64,000 bases of DNA from Halobacillus litoralis (GTDB lineage: Bacteria; Bacillota; Bacilli; Bacillales; Halobacillaceae), in contig NZ_JAIVAJ010000001.1 of assembly GCF_020171725.1 (NCBI RefSeq), positions 186,001 through 250,000 on the forward strand. Direction: 5' to 3'. Below the pieces are notes generated by a model that ran no database searches, was not told the origin of the DNA, and saw nothing but the letters and a program-made list of their open reading frames with translations. Below are positions 56,354 through 64,000 of this stretch, piece after piece. The position numbers and the translations under genes are program-made. Position 1 is the first letter of the stretch. Each line of letters starts with the position of its first letter.

Positions 56354-56382
56354 ATTTAACCAAATAACGGATGCGCTGTCAA
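56354..56382 (-). promoter_or_regulatory. Sigma-A promoter of the second membrane chemotaxis receptor
   Basis: Minus strand TTGACA (56382-56377), 17 bp, TTAAAT (56359-56354). No sigma-D (TAAA/GCCGATAA) pattern was found. Confidence 0.7.
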
Positions 56383-56418
56383 TATGAGTTTAGGACCTTT
56401 AGTTTAGTCTTTCTCACA

Positions 56419-56450
56419 AAAAAAAGCCCCCTACTAAAGGGTGGCTTCTA
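56419..56450 (-). terminator. Terminator after the metallophosphoesterase
   Basis: Minus-strand AAGCCACCCTTTAGTAGGGGGCTT stem with TTTTTTT behind. Confidence 0.75.
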
Positions 56451-56490
56451 GAAATATCCGTGTTCTATCGAAAGGTGAACATGGATGTTC

Positions 56491-57204
56491 TCAAGCATTA
56501 CGATATTTCGCATACTTGATTTCATTATAGTATTTTTCGAAATCGGGAAGCCCCATTTCCTTTGCAATCCTCAATTCTTTCTCACGATCATACTCCACCC
56601 TTACAAACTGGATGGAGTTCGTTCCGCTCGAACCATCGAGAATACCATATGACGCCGAGGTTAAATCTAGAGAATTCCCCACACTTCCGACATTACAGAG
56701 AATACCGGAATGATAGGTTTGCAAAAACGTCGTATGGATATCCGCATAGATCACCATATCCGGCGTGCGGTCACCGCTGTTCGTATAGTCACTTGCATCG
56801 AACATTGAAAGACGCTTCTCTATATCATGCCACGGGAGTATCCGTTCAAATTCACTTCTCGGTGAAGCGTGAAACATGCGGATCAACTCACCATTCAACT
56901 CCAGGTCAATGTGAAATTCAAGCGATTTCAAATAAGAGAAGTCTTCATTCGTCATCCTCGTCTGAAACCATTTGAGAAAGTCACTGTCTGTTTCACTTTG
57001 AATGAACACGTCCCAGTTTCCACGTATGACCCGTTCACACGTTTTCTGAATAAGATCGATACACTTCGAGCCTTGAGGGCCTTTCCCTATGATATCTCCT
57101 AAACAGAAAATGCGTGTAATCCCACGTGTCTCTATATCAGATAGAACAGCCTCAAGTGCTGTTGCATTACCATGTGTATCTGCGATGATTGCAATTTTCG
57201 ACAT
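56491..57204 (-). CDS. Calcineurin-like metallophosphoesterase
   Basis: About 237 residues. Metal sites ADTHGNATALE, CLGDIIGKGPQG, and IRGNWDVF (variant of GNHD/E) are in order, with MFHASPR and YADIHTT later. Hydrolyses phosphomono- or diesters; substrate not predictable. ATG at 57204 has GGAGG 6 bp upstream. Fourth gene of the Nudix-fosB-GNAT operon, 16 bp after the acetyltransferase stop. Confidence 0.9.
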   Translation of the reverse strand: MSKIAIIADTHGNATALEAVLSDIETRGITRIFCLGDIIGKGPQGSKCIDLIQKTCERVIRGNWDVFIQSETDSDFLKWFQTRMTNEDFSYLKSLEFHIDLELNGELIRMFHASPRSEFERILPWHDIEKRLSMFDASDYTNSGDRTPDMVIYADIHTTFLQTYHSGILCNVGSVGNSLDLTSASYGILDGSSGTNSIQFVRVEYDREKELRIAKEMGLPDFEKYYNEIKYAKYRNA

Positions 57205-57220
57205 CTTCATCCTCCTCGTG

Positions 57221-57985
57221 TCATTCTATACCCTGCTCTAGTGGGATCAACTCCGCCCTGCAGCACTTTTCATAAAATTCGATCGGGCCAGCCTGACCGA
57301 TGATCACTTCTTTGTATCCTGCTTGTTTCATTTTGTGTAGTGCGTGGATGAGAAGAGCTCGCCCGACCCCCTTTTCGCGGTGGTCATTCGAGGTACCCAT
57401 AGGACCAAACCATCCGTTTCGATGATCAAACACATCATAACAGGCAAAACCGTGAATATGTCCTTCCTTTTGATAGATAAACACCGGTGGGTCCTGCCGG
57501 TTTTCATATGCTTGTTCCACTTGAGACGCCCATCTCTCTCCAAACTGATTGCGAATCCATGACAGTAGCGCCTCTTTTTCAGAACGGTCTACTCTATGTA
57601 CTGGGCCGGCCATTTCTGTTGGGAGAGTCGTCAGGTCACAGTGTAGATCCCGCGGCATACAGGAGACCCTTTTTAGATCATTTTTCAAATCAGTGTTCAA
57701 CAGACCATCGAGGTCACCACTATCCAAGATCGCCTGCATAAGATGCCCTTCTTGCAGCTGCACTTGGTTGTACCGCTTTCGATAGAATGCAGCATCTTTA
57801 TAATAATCCTTGGAAACTGGAGGGTTCTCCGCCTGCCACCATCCAGGTGAAAGGTGGTGGTCAAGAAGCTGCCTGATCTCGAAACAGACACCTGTCCCTT
57901 CTTTATAGAAGGCGTGAAGCAGCGGAACAGCACCATCACCATCAGCTAAGGCTTTTATTCGCTTCATTCTGGACGTCAACTTCAT
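57221..57985 (-). CDS. GNAT acetyltransferase, two-domain
   Basis: 254 residues; only the second half (about 130-250) shows GNAT features (REKGVGRALLIHALHKMKQ and EVIIGQAGPIEFYEKCC). The first half may be a degenerate GNAT repeat. ATG overlaps the fosB stop (ATGA), so translation is coupled to FosB. Confidence 0.85.
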   Translation of the reverse strand: MKLTSRMKRIKALADGDGAVPLLHAFYKEGTGVCFEIRQLLDHHLSPGWWQAENPPVSKDYYKDAAFYRKRYNQVQLQEGHLMQAILDSGDLDGLLNTDLKNDLKRVSCMPRDLHCDLTTLPTEMAGPVHRVDRSEKEALLSWIRNQFGERWASQVEQAYENRQDPPVFIYQKEGHIHGFACYDVFDHRNGWFGPMGTSNDHREKGVGRALLIHALHKMKQAGYKEVIIGQAGPIEFYEKCCRAELIPLEQGIE

Positions 57986-58395
57986 TCGAAAAACTCCATA
58001 TGAGGCTTCTGTTTTTTATAGTAGCGGATTCTGTCCTCCAGTGTACCTGTGTGGAACTCGAACTTATGGCCGTCGGGGTCAAGGAAGTACACTGACTTTT
58101 TATCCCTCACGTCTCGATCCCTTCCATTTAAGATTGTCACGCCTTTATCCTCGAGCTTTTGGACAGCCTCCTCAAACCGATCTTCATCTACCAACAAGGC
58201 TGTGTGCGTATAGTCGTTCCTGTTCCGTTCCACGCCCTTTTCTTCATTCAATGCAAGCCAGGTTCCCTGAAGATCGAAATAGGCCGTGGTCCTCCCTTTC
58301 ACTAGAAGCTTCGCCTCAAGCACTTCCTCATAAAATGGTATGGAGTGCTCAAGGTCTTCTACTGAAAACAACAAGTGATTGATTCCATTAATCAT
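57982..58395 (-). CDS. fosB: Metallothiol transferase FosB
   Basis: Adds bacillithiol (or cysteine) to fosfomycin, inactivating it. 137 residues of the vicinal-oxygen-chelate fold, very like Bacillus FosB: GINHLLFSV, KLLVKGRTTAYFD, FLDPDGHKFEFHTGTL. Metal ligands His7, His64 (DYTHTA) and Glu113 are all present. Translational overlaps with the Nudix and GNAT genes. Confidence 0.95.
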   Translation of the reverse strand: MINGINHLLFSVEDLEHSIPFYEEVLEAKLLVKGRTTAYFDLQGTWLALNEEKGVERNRNDYTHTALLVDEDRFEEAVQKLEDKGVTILNGRDRDVRDKKSVYFLDPDGHKFEFHTGTLEDRIRYYKKQKPHMEFFE

Positions 58396-58832
58396 CTTCG
58401 GTCTCCTTTCTGCAGCCAGTCCACGAAATCTGCATGTCCCGGCACTAACTGATGTGTCTCTTCGAGCGGCATCCAGTAAAAGTGAAACGTCAGCTTTTTC
58501 TCCGCTCCGCCTCCCGTAGGCTTATGTGTCCAATGATCAGGAGCCTCTTTGCAAATCAAATGATAGAAGAATCGATGGTGGACACGTCCATCGTCTGCCT
58601 CCCAAAGGTCATCTGCAATCAAACGGGGCATGAGTTCCTCAGTTAAACCCGTTTCCTCCTTTATTTCCCGTATAACAGCCTGCCAGGTTGTTTCAAAATC
58701 CTCGACCGTCCCTTTTGGAACTTGTATGCCCGCCTCTTGCATGACATGCCGAAAGACCAAGAGTTCTTCTTCCCGTGTGATATACGCATAAGCTTTGCGA
58801 ATGACACCTCCACCCTTCACTTCAGGTTTCAA
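58392..58832 (-). CDS. Nudix hydrolase
   Basis: 146 residues from TTG. Nudix box GTVEDFETTWQAVIREIKEET fits G-x5-E-x7-REx2EE (core: VIREIKEETGL). First of the coupled Nudix-fosB-GNAT-phosphoesterase operon; a TGTTATAAT extended -10 lies about 30 bp upstream. Confidence 0.9.
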   Translation of the reverse strand: MKPEVKGGGVIRKAYAYITREEELLVFRHVMQEAGIQVPKGTVEDFETTWQAVIREIKEETGLTEELMPRLIADDLWEADDGRVHHRFFYHLICKEAPDHWTHKPTGGGAEKKLTFHFYWMPLEETHQLVPGHADFVDWLQKGDRR

Positions 58833-59157
58833 TCCGGACCACTCCCTTCTATTCTTGTAAAATTATAACACCTCACAGTCGCATCAGGGTATGAATATAC
58901 AAAGGATGGACCTTCAACAGCTAGATAGATAAGACTATTTTTAATCCTTTATCAATTTAGTCAGTTGAATGATTAAATCGTGTTTAACTCCTATTTATGT
59001 ATAAACATAATCCTAAATACTCAGCATTGATGGAAGATTCATCGTTTATTTTACTCAATTTGAATGGCGATTCAGATTACTCTTTCTTTTGTCGAAAATT
59101 GTCGTACTATGTATAATTGCTCTCATACTTTTTAAATACATAAAGGAGGAAAAAAAT
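58833..59157. other. Divergent intergenic region
   Basis: No coding frame supported. Extended -10 TGTTATAAT of the Nudix operon on the minus strand at 58862-58870; the peptide-binding gene promoter on the plus strand at 59089-59117. About 200 AT-rich bp in between show no recognised riboswitch or operator. Confidence 0.6.
59089..59117 (+). promoter_or_regulatory. Sigma-A promoter of the oligopeptide-binding gene
   Basis: TTGTCG, 17 bp, TATAAT (perfect -10). Confidence 0.75.
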
Positions 59158-60801
59158 ATGAAGAAAATAGTACTTAGCTTAGTCCTTCTCTCAACCGCGT
59201 TCTTAGCCGCGTGTTATGGTGGAGGATCTGATTCATCCGATGCGAAGAGCGCTTCCAGTGATGAAATGAAACAAGAATTGAATCTCGTTGCCGGAGCGGA
59301 GATCCCGTCTCTTGACTCTTCCCTCGGTATTGACGAAATTGCCTCTCAATGGCTTGGTTCTACAAAAGACGGACTTTACCGCCTTGGACCAGACAGCACA
59401 CCTGAACCTGGTATTGCCAAAAGCCATGAGATCAGTGAAGATGGTCTGAATTGGACATTTGAACTCCGTGAAGATGCGGTTTGGTCAAATGGTGAACCTG
59501 TTACAGCCCACGATTTCGTGTTCGCTTGGCAGCGTGCCGTCGATCCTGACACGGGATCTGAGTATGGCCCGTACATGATGAACGGCGTCATCAAAAATGC
59601 CAAAGAGGTTTCTGAAGGTGAAATGGAAGTTGACGCACTAGGCGTGAAAGCTGTAGACGATTACACATTCGCCGTAACTCTCGCGAAACCTGTCCCTTAC
59701 TTCGAATCCATGGTCGCGTTCCCTACATTCCTGCCGATGAACGAAGCATTCGTAACCGAGCAGGGCGATCAGTACGCAATGGAAGCTGAGAACATCCTGT
59801 CTAACGGTCCATTCAAAATGACAGAGTGGAACCAGGGTGAAGGCTGGACCGTTGTGAAAAATGAAGATTACTGGGATGCAGATGAAGTACAACTTGAACA
59901 AATTAACGTCAAAGTCGTGAAAGATACGGCTGCTGGTGTCAACCTTTATCAAACAGATGCGATCGACCAAGTAGGACTGACATCCGAATTCGTTGATCAG
60001 TACCGTACATCTGATGAGTTCAACATTGAAAAAGCACCCGTCACATTCTTCTTGAAAATGAATCAGGAAAACGAAGTGCTTCAAAACAAAAAAGCCCGTC
60101 AGGCGATTCAGTACATCATCGACCGTGAGAGCATGGTAGACGTGATCCTGAACGATGGTTCTGAAGCGGTAGACGGTATTGTACCAAGTGATTTCGTTTC
60201 ACACCCTGAATCAGGCGAAGACTTCCGTGACTTGAACGATGGCCTGATCGAATACAACCCAGAAAAAGCTCAACAGCTTTGGACAGAAGCAAAGCAGGAG
60301 CTTGGCATTGAATCAACAGAACTCCGCTTCCTTGGTGGAGACACGGAAGTTTCTAAGAATATGGATGCTTACTTGAAAGACCAGCTTGAAAAACTGGAAG
60401 GTCTGACGGTCAAAATTGAAAGTGTACCATTCAAAGTCCGTCTGCAGCGTGATAAGAACATGAACTACGACCTGCAGAACTTCGGCTGGGGACCTGACTA
60501 TCTTGATGCCTACAGTTTCCTGAACATGTGGATGACAGATGGTGGGAACAACAAAACCGGCTACTCCAGCGAAACGTACGACAGCTTGATCAACCAAGCT
60601 TCTGGTGAGCTTGCACTGAAGCCAGCTGAACGTTTCGACACACTTGTAGAAGCTGAACGCCTTCTTATTGAAGAAGACGCAGTCCTCGCTCCTCTTTATC
60701 AAGATGGTGTCGCACAGATGCGTAAATCGTATTTGAAGAACGTAACCTCTAACCCAATGGGTGCAGAGTACACGTATAAATACGCTTATATCGAAAAATA
60801 A
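59158..60801 (+). CDS. Oligopeptide ABC transporter substrate-binding lipoprotein (OppA/DppE type)
   Basis: 547 residues from ATG after AAAGGAGG. Signal peptide and lipobox LAAC. SBP family 5 features: LDSSLGIDEIASQWLG, WTFELREDAVWSNGEPVTAHDFVFAWQR in part, and NYDLQNFGWGPDYLDAYSFL. It binds peptides outside the membrane, but no permease or ATPase gene is adjacent, so it must use a transporter encoded elsewhere. Strong promoter, terminator directly behind. Confidence 0.95.
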   Translation: MKKIVLSLVLLSTAFLAACYGGGSDSSDAKSASSDEMKQELNLVAGAEIPSLDSSLGIDEIASQWLGSTKDGLYRLGPDSTPEPGIAKSHEISEDGLNWTFELREDAVWSNGEPVTAHDFVFAWQRAVDPDTGSEYGPYMMNGVIKNAKEVSEGEMEVDALGVKAVDDYTFAVTLAKPVPYFESMVAFPTFLPMNEAFVTEQGDQYAMEAENILSNGPFKMTEWNQGEGWTVVKNEDYWDADEVQLEQINVKVVKDTAAGVNLYQTDAIDQVGLTSEFVDQYRTSDEFNIEKAPVTFFLKMNQENEVLQNKKARQAIQYIIDRESMVDVILNDGSEAVDGIVPSDFVSHPESGEDFRDLNDGLIEYNPEKAQQLWTEAKQELGIESTELRFLGGDTEVSKNMDAYLKDQLEKLEGLTVKIESVPFKVRLQRDKNMNYDLQNFGWGPDYLDAYSFLNMWMTDGGNNKTGYSSETYDSLINQASGELALKPAERFDTLVEAERLLIEEDAVLAPLYQDGVAQMRKSYLKNVTSNPMGAEYTYKYAYIEK

Positions 60802-60805
60802 AGCG

Positions 60806-60843
60806 AAAGACTCTCCCACATGATGTGGGAGAGTCTTTTTTTC
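60806..60843 (+). terminator. Terminator of the peptide-binding gene
   Basis: AAAGACTCTCCCACA / TGTGGGAGAGTCTTT stem with a T-run. Confidence 0.9.
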
Positions 60844-60925
60844 TAATCGTATGACCACCCATGTGTTTTACCAAGTCGACCTGCGGGAATGAAAATGGTG
60901 AACCCAATTTTGAAGGAGGTACAAC

Positions 60926-61114
60926 ATGGCTGATCAAAAAGGTTTAAGCGATAAAGTAAAAGGCGCCGTAAACAAAGTAAAAGGCGAAGCAAAAGATCAA
61001 GTAGGCAACGCTAAGGACGATCCAAAGATGCAGCATGAAGGACAAAAAGACAAGACAAAAGGTCAGATTCAGGAAAACGCCGGAAAGGCGAAAGAAAATA
61101 GAGCGAATCAGTAG
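60926..61114 (+). CDS. CsbD family stress protein
   Basis: 62 residues, hydrophilic: KGLSDKVKGAVNKVKGEAKD core followed by KGQIQENAGKAKENRANQ, the CsbD pattern. CsbD is a general-stress (sigma-B) protein in Bacillus; no sigma-B promoter was identified here. AAGGAGG ribosome site. Confidence 0.92.
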   Translation: MADQKGLSDKVKGAVNKVKGEAKDQVGNAKDDPKMQHEGQKDKTKGQIQENAGKAKENRANQ

Positions 61115-61148
61115 CAGATCGCATGATATGAAGAATACACTATACCTA

Positions 61149-61187
61149 AGAAAGCCCCTGAATCCGACTCAGGGGCTTTCTATTTTA
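61149..61187 (+). terminator. Terminator of the CsbD gene
   Basis: AGAAAGCCCCTGA / TCAGGGGCTTTCT stem with ATTTT after it; convergent with the next gene. Confidence 0.85.
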
Positions 61188-61190
61188 TGA

Positions 61191-61535
61191 TTAAATAACG
61201 CCTGCAGATCGCTTTTCCAAAGTATACATTTTCTCTTGAACGGCATGAGTCATGAAGTCGTTCCAGTGCGTATGTACCGTATGTTTATAAATGAAATAGT
61301 CCAAGAAATAGTGATCGATCTCCATCACATGTTTATAACAGCTCAAATCGATATTCGGCATCCGATTGAAAAATGCTTCTTGGGAAGAAAAAACGGTATT
61401 CGTTCTAATAAATGTATCATCTAGGACGTCTTCAAGGGTAAAATCAGCTTCATTGAACGCATCAATCTTGCGACGGCGGCTCAACCTTCGTTCTTTCAAG
61501 TCATGAAAAGCCATCCGAACTACCCACTTAAACAT
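61191..61535 (-). CDS. Unrecognised cytosolic protein (114 residues)
   Basis: ATG with AAGGGGG 7 bp upstream. Basic N-terminus (DLKERRLSRRRKID) and an aromatic/His-rich remainder (CYKHVMEIDHYFLDYFIYKHTVHTHW core). The alternating His/Tyr suggests a metal or nucleic-acid role, but nothing is certain. Lies convergent with csbD; no partner. Confidence 0.65.
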   Translation of the reverse strand: MFKWVVRMAFHDLKERRLSRRRKIDAFNEADFTLEDVLDDTFIRTNTVFSSQEAFFNRMPNIDLSCYKHVMEIDHYFLDYFIYKHTVHTHWNDFMTHAVQEKMYTLEKRSAGVI

Positions 61536-61673
61536 TACCATTCCCCCTTCTTACTTGATATAATTCGACAAAAAAAGAAGAATCCCTTCTAATGACCTAG
61601 TCATTTTTTCACCCGTTAGTGTGATTTTTATATCCTCACCCTGGATCATTTCCATTTCTCTCACAATTCCTCA

Positions 61674-61713
61674 CAAAAACGTGACCTTCCGAAAAAAGAA
61701 AGGTCACGTTTTC
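61674..61713. terminator. Terminator after the KtrB gene (bidirectional)
   Basis: AAAACGTGACCTT / AAGGTCACGTTTT stem about 70 bp after the ktrB stop. Confidence 0.8.
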
Positions 61714-61781
61714 TAGAAGGATAATTTTACACAATCGATGTGCACACAACCATACATCAAGGTTATTTTTTTGTAATTCAC

Positions 61782-63095
61782 TCAACCAGTCAAAATTTCT
61801 TCATCCGGATACTTGATCGGATCTGGCCTCTGTTTGGCAAATGCGAACGCGAATGTCAGCGGTCCGAGCTTACCAATCAGCATCGTCAATATAATCGTTA
61901 TTTTTCCGATCAAGGTCAAATTTCCCGTAAGCCCCAAAGAAAGCCCGACGGTGCCAAAAGCGGAGACCCCTTCGAATAGAATCATCAGAAACGGAGCGTC
62001 CTCAGTCAGGTTCAAAATAAACACCGTCATCATCACGACCATTGTACTTCCGACCGTCAGTGCCAGCGCCTTCATAATAATGTGTTGAGAAATGTTGCGC
62101 TCCATCACGGTCACATGCTGACGTTCTCTGAAAAAGAAGTAAGCTGCAAGGAAAATCACAAGAGCAGTCGTCAACTTAATCCCACCTGCTGTCGACGTAC
62201 TCCCTCCACCGATGAACATTAAAAGGATGGTAAAGAAAATCGATGACTCTTCCATTGACGCGATATCAATCGTGTTAAATCCTGCCGTCCTCGGTGTTAC
62301 CGCTTGAAAATATGCAGCCTGTACCTTTCCGAAGTTCGATAACGCTCCGATTGTATCCGCGTTGTTGTATTCAAGCAGGAGAAGGACAAGGAAACTGATG
62401 ATGTTCAGTCCAAGGGTACCGACAATCATCAATTTGGTTTGAAGCATCAGCTTCTTGAATTCCTTCGTTTTCCACATATCAAACACAACGGTGAACCCTA
62501 CTCCGCCGACGATAAATAGAAACGTGATGACAATGTTGACAACAGGGCTCACCACGTAATCGGATAAACTGTTCGACCAAATCGAGAATCCAGCATTGTT
62601 AAAAGCGGATATAGCATGGAAAACACTTGCATAAATGCCGTTAAACCATCCCATTTCAGGCACCCATTTTATCGAAAGGAAAACCACTGCGATCAGTTCC
62701 ATTACGATAGAAAAAAGGAACAATTTCTTCGCAAGACGGACCACTCCGCCGATGGTAGGCTGGTTCAACGCCTGCTTGATCAATAACCGCTGTTTCAGCC
62801 CGATTTTTTTCCCGACCGCGATATAAATAAGTACAGCAAACGTCATGATGCCAATCCCACCCAATTGGATCAATGCCAGTATGACGATTTGTCCAAATAA
62901 CGTAAAAGCACTTCCTGTATCCACAACGACTAGCCCCGTTACCGTCATCGCTGACGTAGCAGTAAAGAGCGCATCGATAAACGAGATGCCCTCTGTCGTT
63001 GAAACGGGAAGCATAAGTAAGAATGTCCCGGCCATGATGAGTACGGAGAAAATGATAATGATCCACTGTGGAGGGTTCAATCTGCCAACCTTCAT
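61782..63095 (-). CDS. ktrB: Potassium uptake protein KtrB
   Basis: 437 residues, four M1-P-M2 repeats. Selectivity-filter segments visible: TSAMTVTGLVVVDTG (first), AFNNAGFSIWSN (second), VTPRTAGFNTIDI (third), and SAFGTVGLSLGLT (fourth). Transports K+ with a RCK regulator (KtrA/C) that is not encoded nearby. It lies alone; promoter not identified. Confidence 0.93.
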   Translation of the reverse strand: MKVGRLNPPQWIIIIFSVLIMAGTFLLMLPVSTTEGISFIDALFTATSAMTVTGLVVVDTGSAFTLFGQIVILALIQLGGIGIMTFAVLIYIAVGKKIGLKQRLLIKQALNQPTIGGVVRLAKKLFLFSIVMELIAVVFLSIKWVPEMGWFNGIYASVFHAISAFNNAGFSIWSNSLSDYVVSPVVNIVITFLFIVGGVGFTVVFDMWKTKEFKKLMLQTKLMIVGTLGLNIISFLVLLLLEYNNADTIGALSNFGKVQAAYFQAVTPRTAGFNTIDIASMEESSIFFTILLMFIGGGSTSTAGGIKLTTALVIFLAAYFFFRERQHVTVMERNISQHIIMKALALTVGSTMVVMMTVFILNLTEDAPFLMILFEGVSAFGTVGLSLGLTGNLTLIGKITIILTMLIGKLGPLTFAFAFAKQRPDPIKYPDEEILTG

Positions 63096-63466
63096 GATTC
63101 ATACACCTGATTTCTGCAATGTAATATCCACATCATTCTATTCCTTTTCCCGTAAAAAGAAAAGAGTTATTTCATCTATTATTCGGATTGGCCGTTTGGT
63201 TATTCAAATAATGGTTTATGGATGTATGAATGATCCAACTGGCGATAATTGAGGGAATATACTTCGCATTTTTAAGGCTGACCATTATGACTTCATCGCA
63301 TTAGAACGTACTTAATCCAAAAAAGAGGTTCCCCCATTGAATTAAAGGGAGAACCTCTTTTGTTATGACTGTATTTCAACCTACTGCCTCTCTCTTACCT
63401 TTCGACTATCCTCTTTCAGCCTATCATGATGTGCTGACACTAGAGCAATAAGAAAAACTTCCTCGA
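63096..63466. other. Gene-free stretch between the lipoprotein and ktrB
   Basis: No coding frame supported; a bidirectional terminator occupies 63318-63364. No c-di-AMP riboswitch (ydaO/yuaA type) motif was recognised before ktrB. Confidence 0.55.
63318..63364. terminator. Bidirectional terminator near the lipoprotein gene
   Basis: AAAAGAGGTTC / GAACCTCTTTT stem with T-runs; about 100 bp after the lipoprotein stop. Confidence 0.8.
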
Positions 63467-63946
63467 TTACATTTCTGCATCAGGAACCGTGACGGACAGC
63501 TGCATCAAGCCATACAGTTCGTCATCTTCATTTCTCCACTCCAGGAAGGTTAAGTAAGATATGCTTTTATTCGCTTCACCAGCCACTTCAATCGTCAAAT
63601 CCTCAGACGTTTCATCGATTCCTGTTGCTCCCTGCTGTTGACGATACGACAAATAAGAGGGCTCCTCCAACCCTTCTGGTACGACGACCTGGATCTTATC
63701 GCCGATTTCAGCAGGAATGCTGACAGGGTTGATCGATGGTGACATATTCGGTCGTTCTTGAATTTCCGCGCAGCCCTTCAGAGATGAACACGCGACGAAA
63801 TAAGCCGGGTCATACATTTCTCCGTTCCATTCCAGCTGGACCTCTGACAACAGATCCTGATCCAGACTCTCCCCAGGCGTTGCTTCCTGTGAAGAGCAGC
63901 CAACTAATAGAATGCCTGCCACTAAAACAACAATGAATATTCTCAT
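63467..63946 (-). CDS. Unrecognised lipoprotein
   Basis: 159 residues. Signal peptide with lipobox LVGC; a soluble, acidic domain follows with two Cys near the middle (FVACSSLKGCAEI, about residues 51-60) that could form a disulfide. ATG at 63946 preferred. No family recognised. Last gene before the window edge. Confidence 0.78.
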   Translation of the reverse strand: MRIFIVVLVAGILLVGCSSQEATPGESLDQDLLSEVQLEWNGEMYDPAYFVACSSLKGCAEIQERPNMSPSINPVSIPAEIGDKIQVVVPEGLEEPSYLSYRQQQGATGIDETSEDLTIEVAGEANKSISYLTFLEWRNEDDELYGLMQLSVTVPDAEM

Positions 63947-64000
63947 CTTTTTCAACTCTTTTCATCATTCTTTTCTACTACACCTATTTTAACAGGACGA

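Noticed and set aside
63096..63317. c-di-AMP riboswitch before ktrB
   Set aside because: The conserved ydaO/yuaA-type sequence blocks were not found.

Overview
The window is chromosomal DNA from a spore-forming-type Firmicute of the family Bacillaceae. Gene order from topA to recG matches the Bacillus core block read backwards (topA-dprA-sucD-sucC-ylqH-ylqG-rnhB-rbgA-lepB-rplS-trmD-rimM-ylqD-khpA-rpsP-ffh-ylxM-ftsY-smc-rnc-acpP-fabG-fabD-plsX-fapR-recG-sdaAA-sdaAB). Glu-rich inserts such as the N-terminus of FtsY and many surface-acidic proteins suggest a moderately halophilic relative (Halobacillus/Pontibacillus-like); that placement is inference. No rRNA, tRNA, CRISPR array, transposase, integrase or prophage gene was seen.

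Region 1 (1-30,000) is almost entirely minus-strand housekeeping: topoisomerase I (5' part only), DNA uptake, succinyl-CoA synthetase, ribosome maturation, signal recognition particle and its receptor, chromosome condensation, RNase III, the FapR-controlled phospholipid/fatty-acid operon, RecG helicase and serine deaminase. Exceptions are a plus-strand membrane protein (3996), a DUF1128 gene wedged between smc and rnc (19035), and an LD-carboxypeptidase and a Gfo/Idh oxidoreductase between fapR and recG. The core block also holds the curious ylqG-ylqH pair, which looks like a stand-alone FliK/FlhB C-terminal couple.

Region 2 (30,000-47,700) is accessory: a purine permease, a C45-type autoprocessing hydrolase with an EamA exporter, a small heat shock protein divergent from a SET-domain protein, two chemotaxis receptors (one membrane, one soluble), a 7TM-PAS-GGDEF diguanylate cyclase, lipoproteins, small kinases, GNAT and Nudix enzymes, and very small membrane or basic proteins.

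Region 3 (47,900-52,600) is the aa3-type menaquinol oxidase operon qoxABCD followed by an extra short QoxD-like subunit, facing a small plus-strand membrane protein across a shared terminator.

Region 4 (52,800-64,000) is accessory again: an ASCH protein, an APH-fold kinase overlapping a DJ-1/PfpI protein, another chemotaxis receptor, a tightly coupled Nudix-fosB-GNAT-metallophosphoesterase operon, an orphan oligopeptide-binding lipoprotein under a strong promoter, a CsbD-like stress protein, a KtrB potassium channel subunit and an unknown lipoprotein.

Regulatory elements readable from the bases include an L19 leader with its own promoter before rplS, a FapR operator over the fapR promoter, cre-like boxes before sdaAB and before the small membrane gene at 47959, consensus-spaced sigma-A promoters, and about two dozen intrinsic terminators. 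The most distinctive local structures are a 51-bp tandem duplication of the rnc 3' end that copies the stop codon and terminator arm, a nine-unit 9-bp minisatellite inside ftsY, and the truncated QoxD duplicate.
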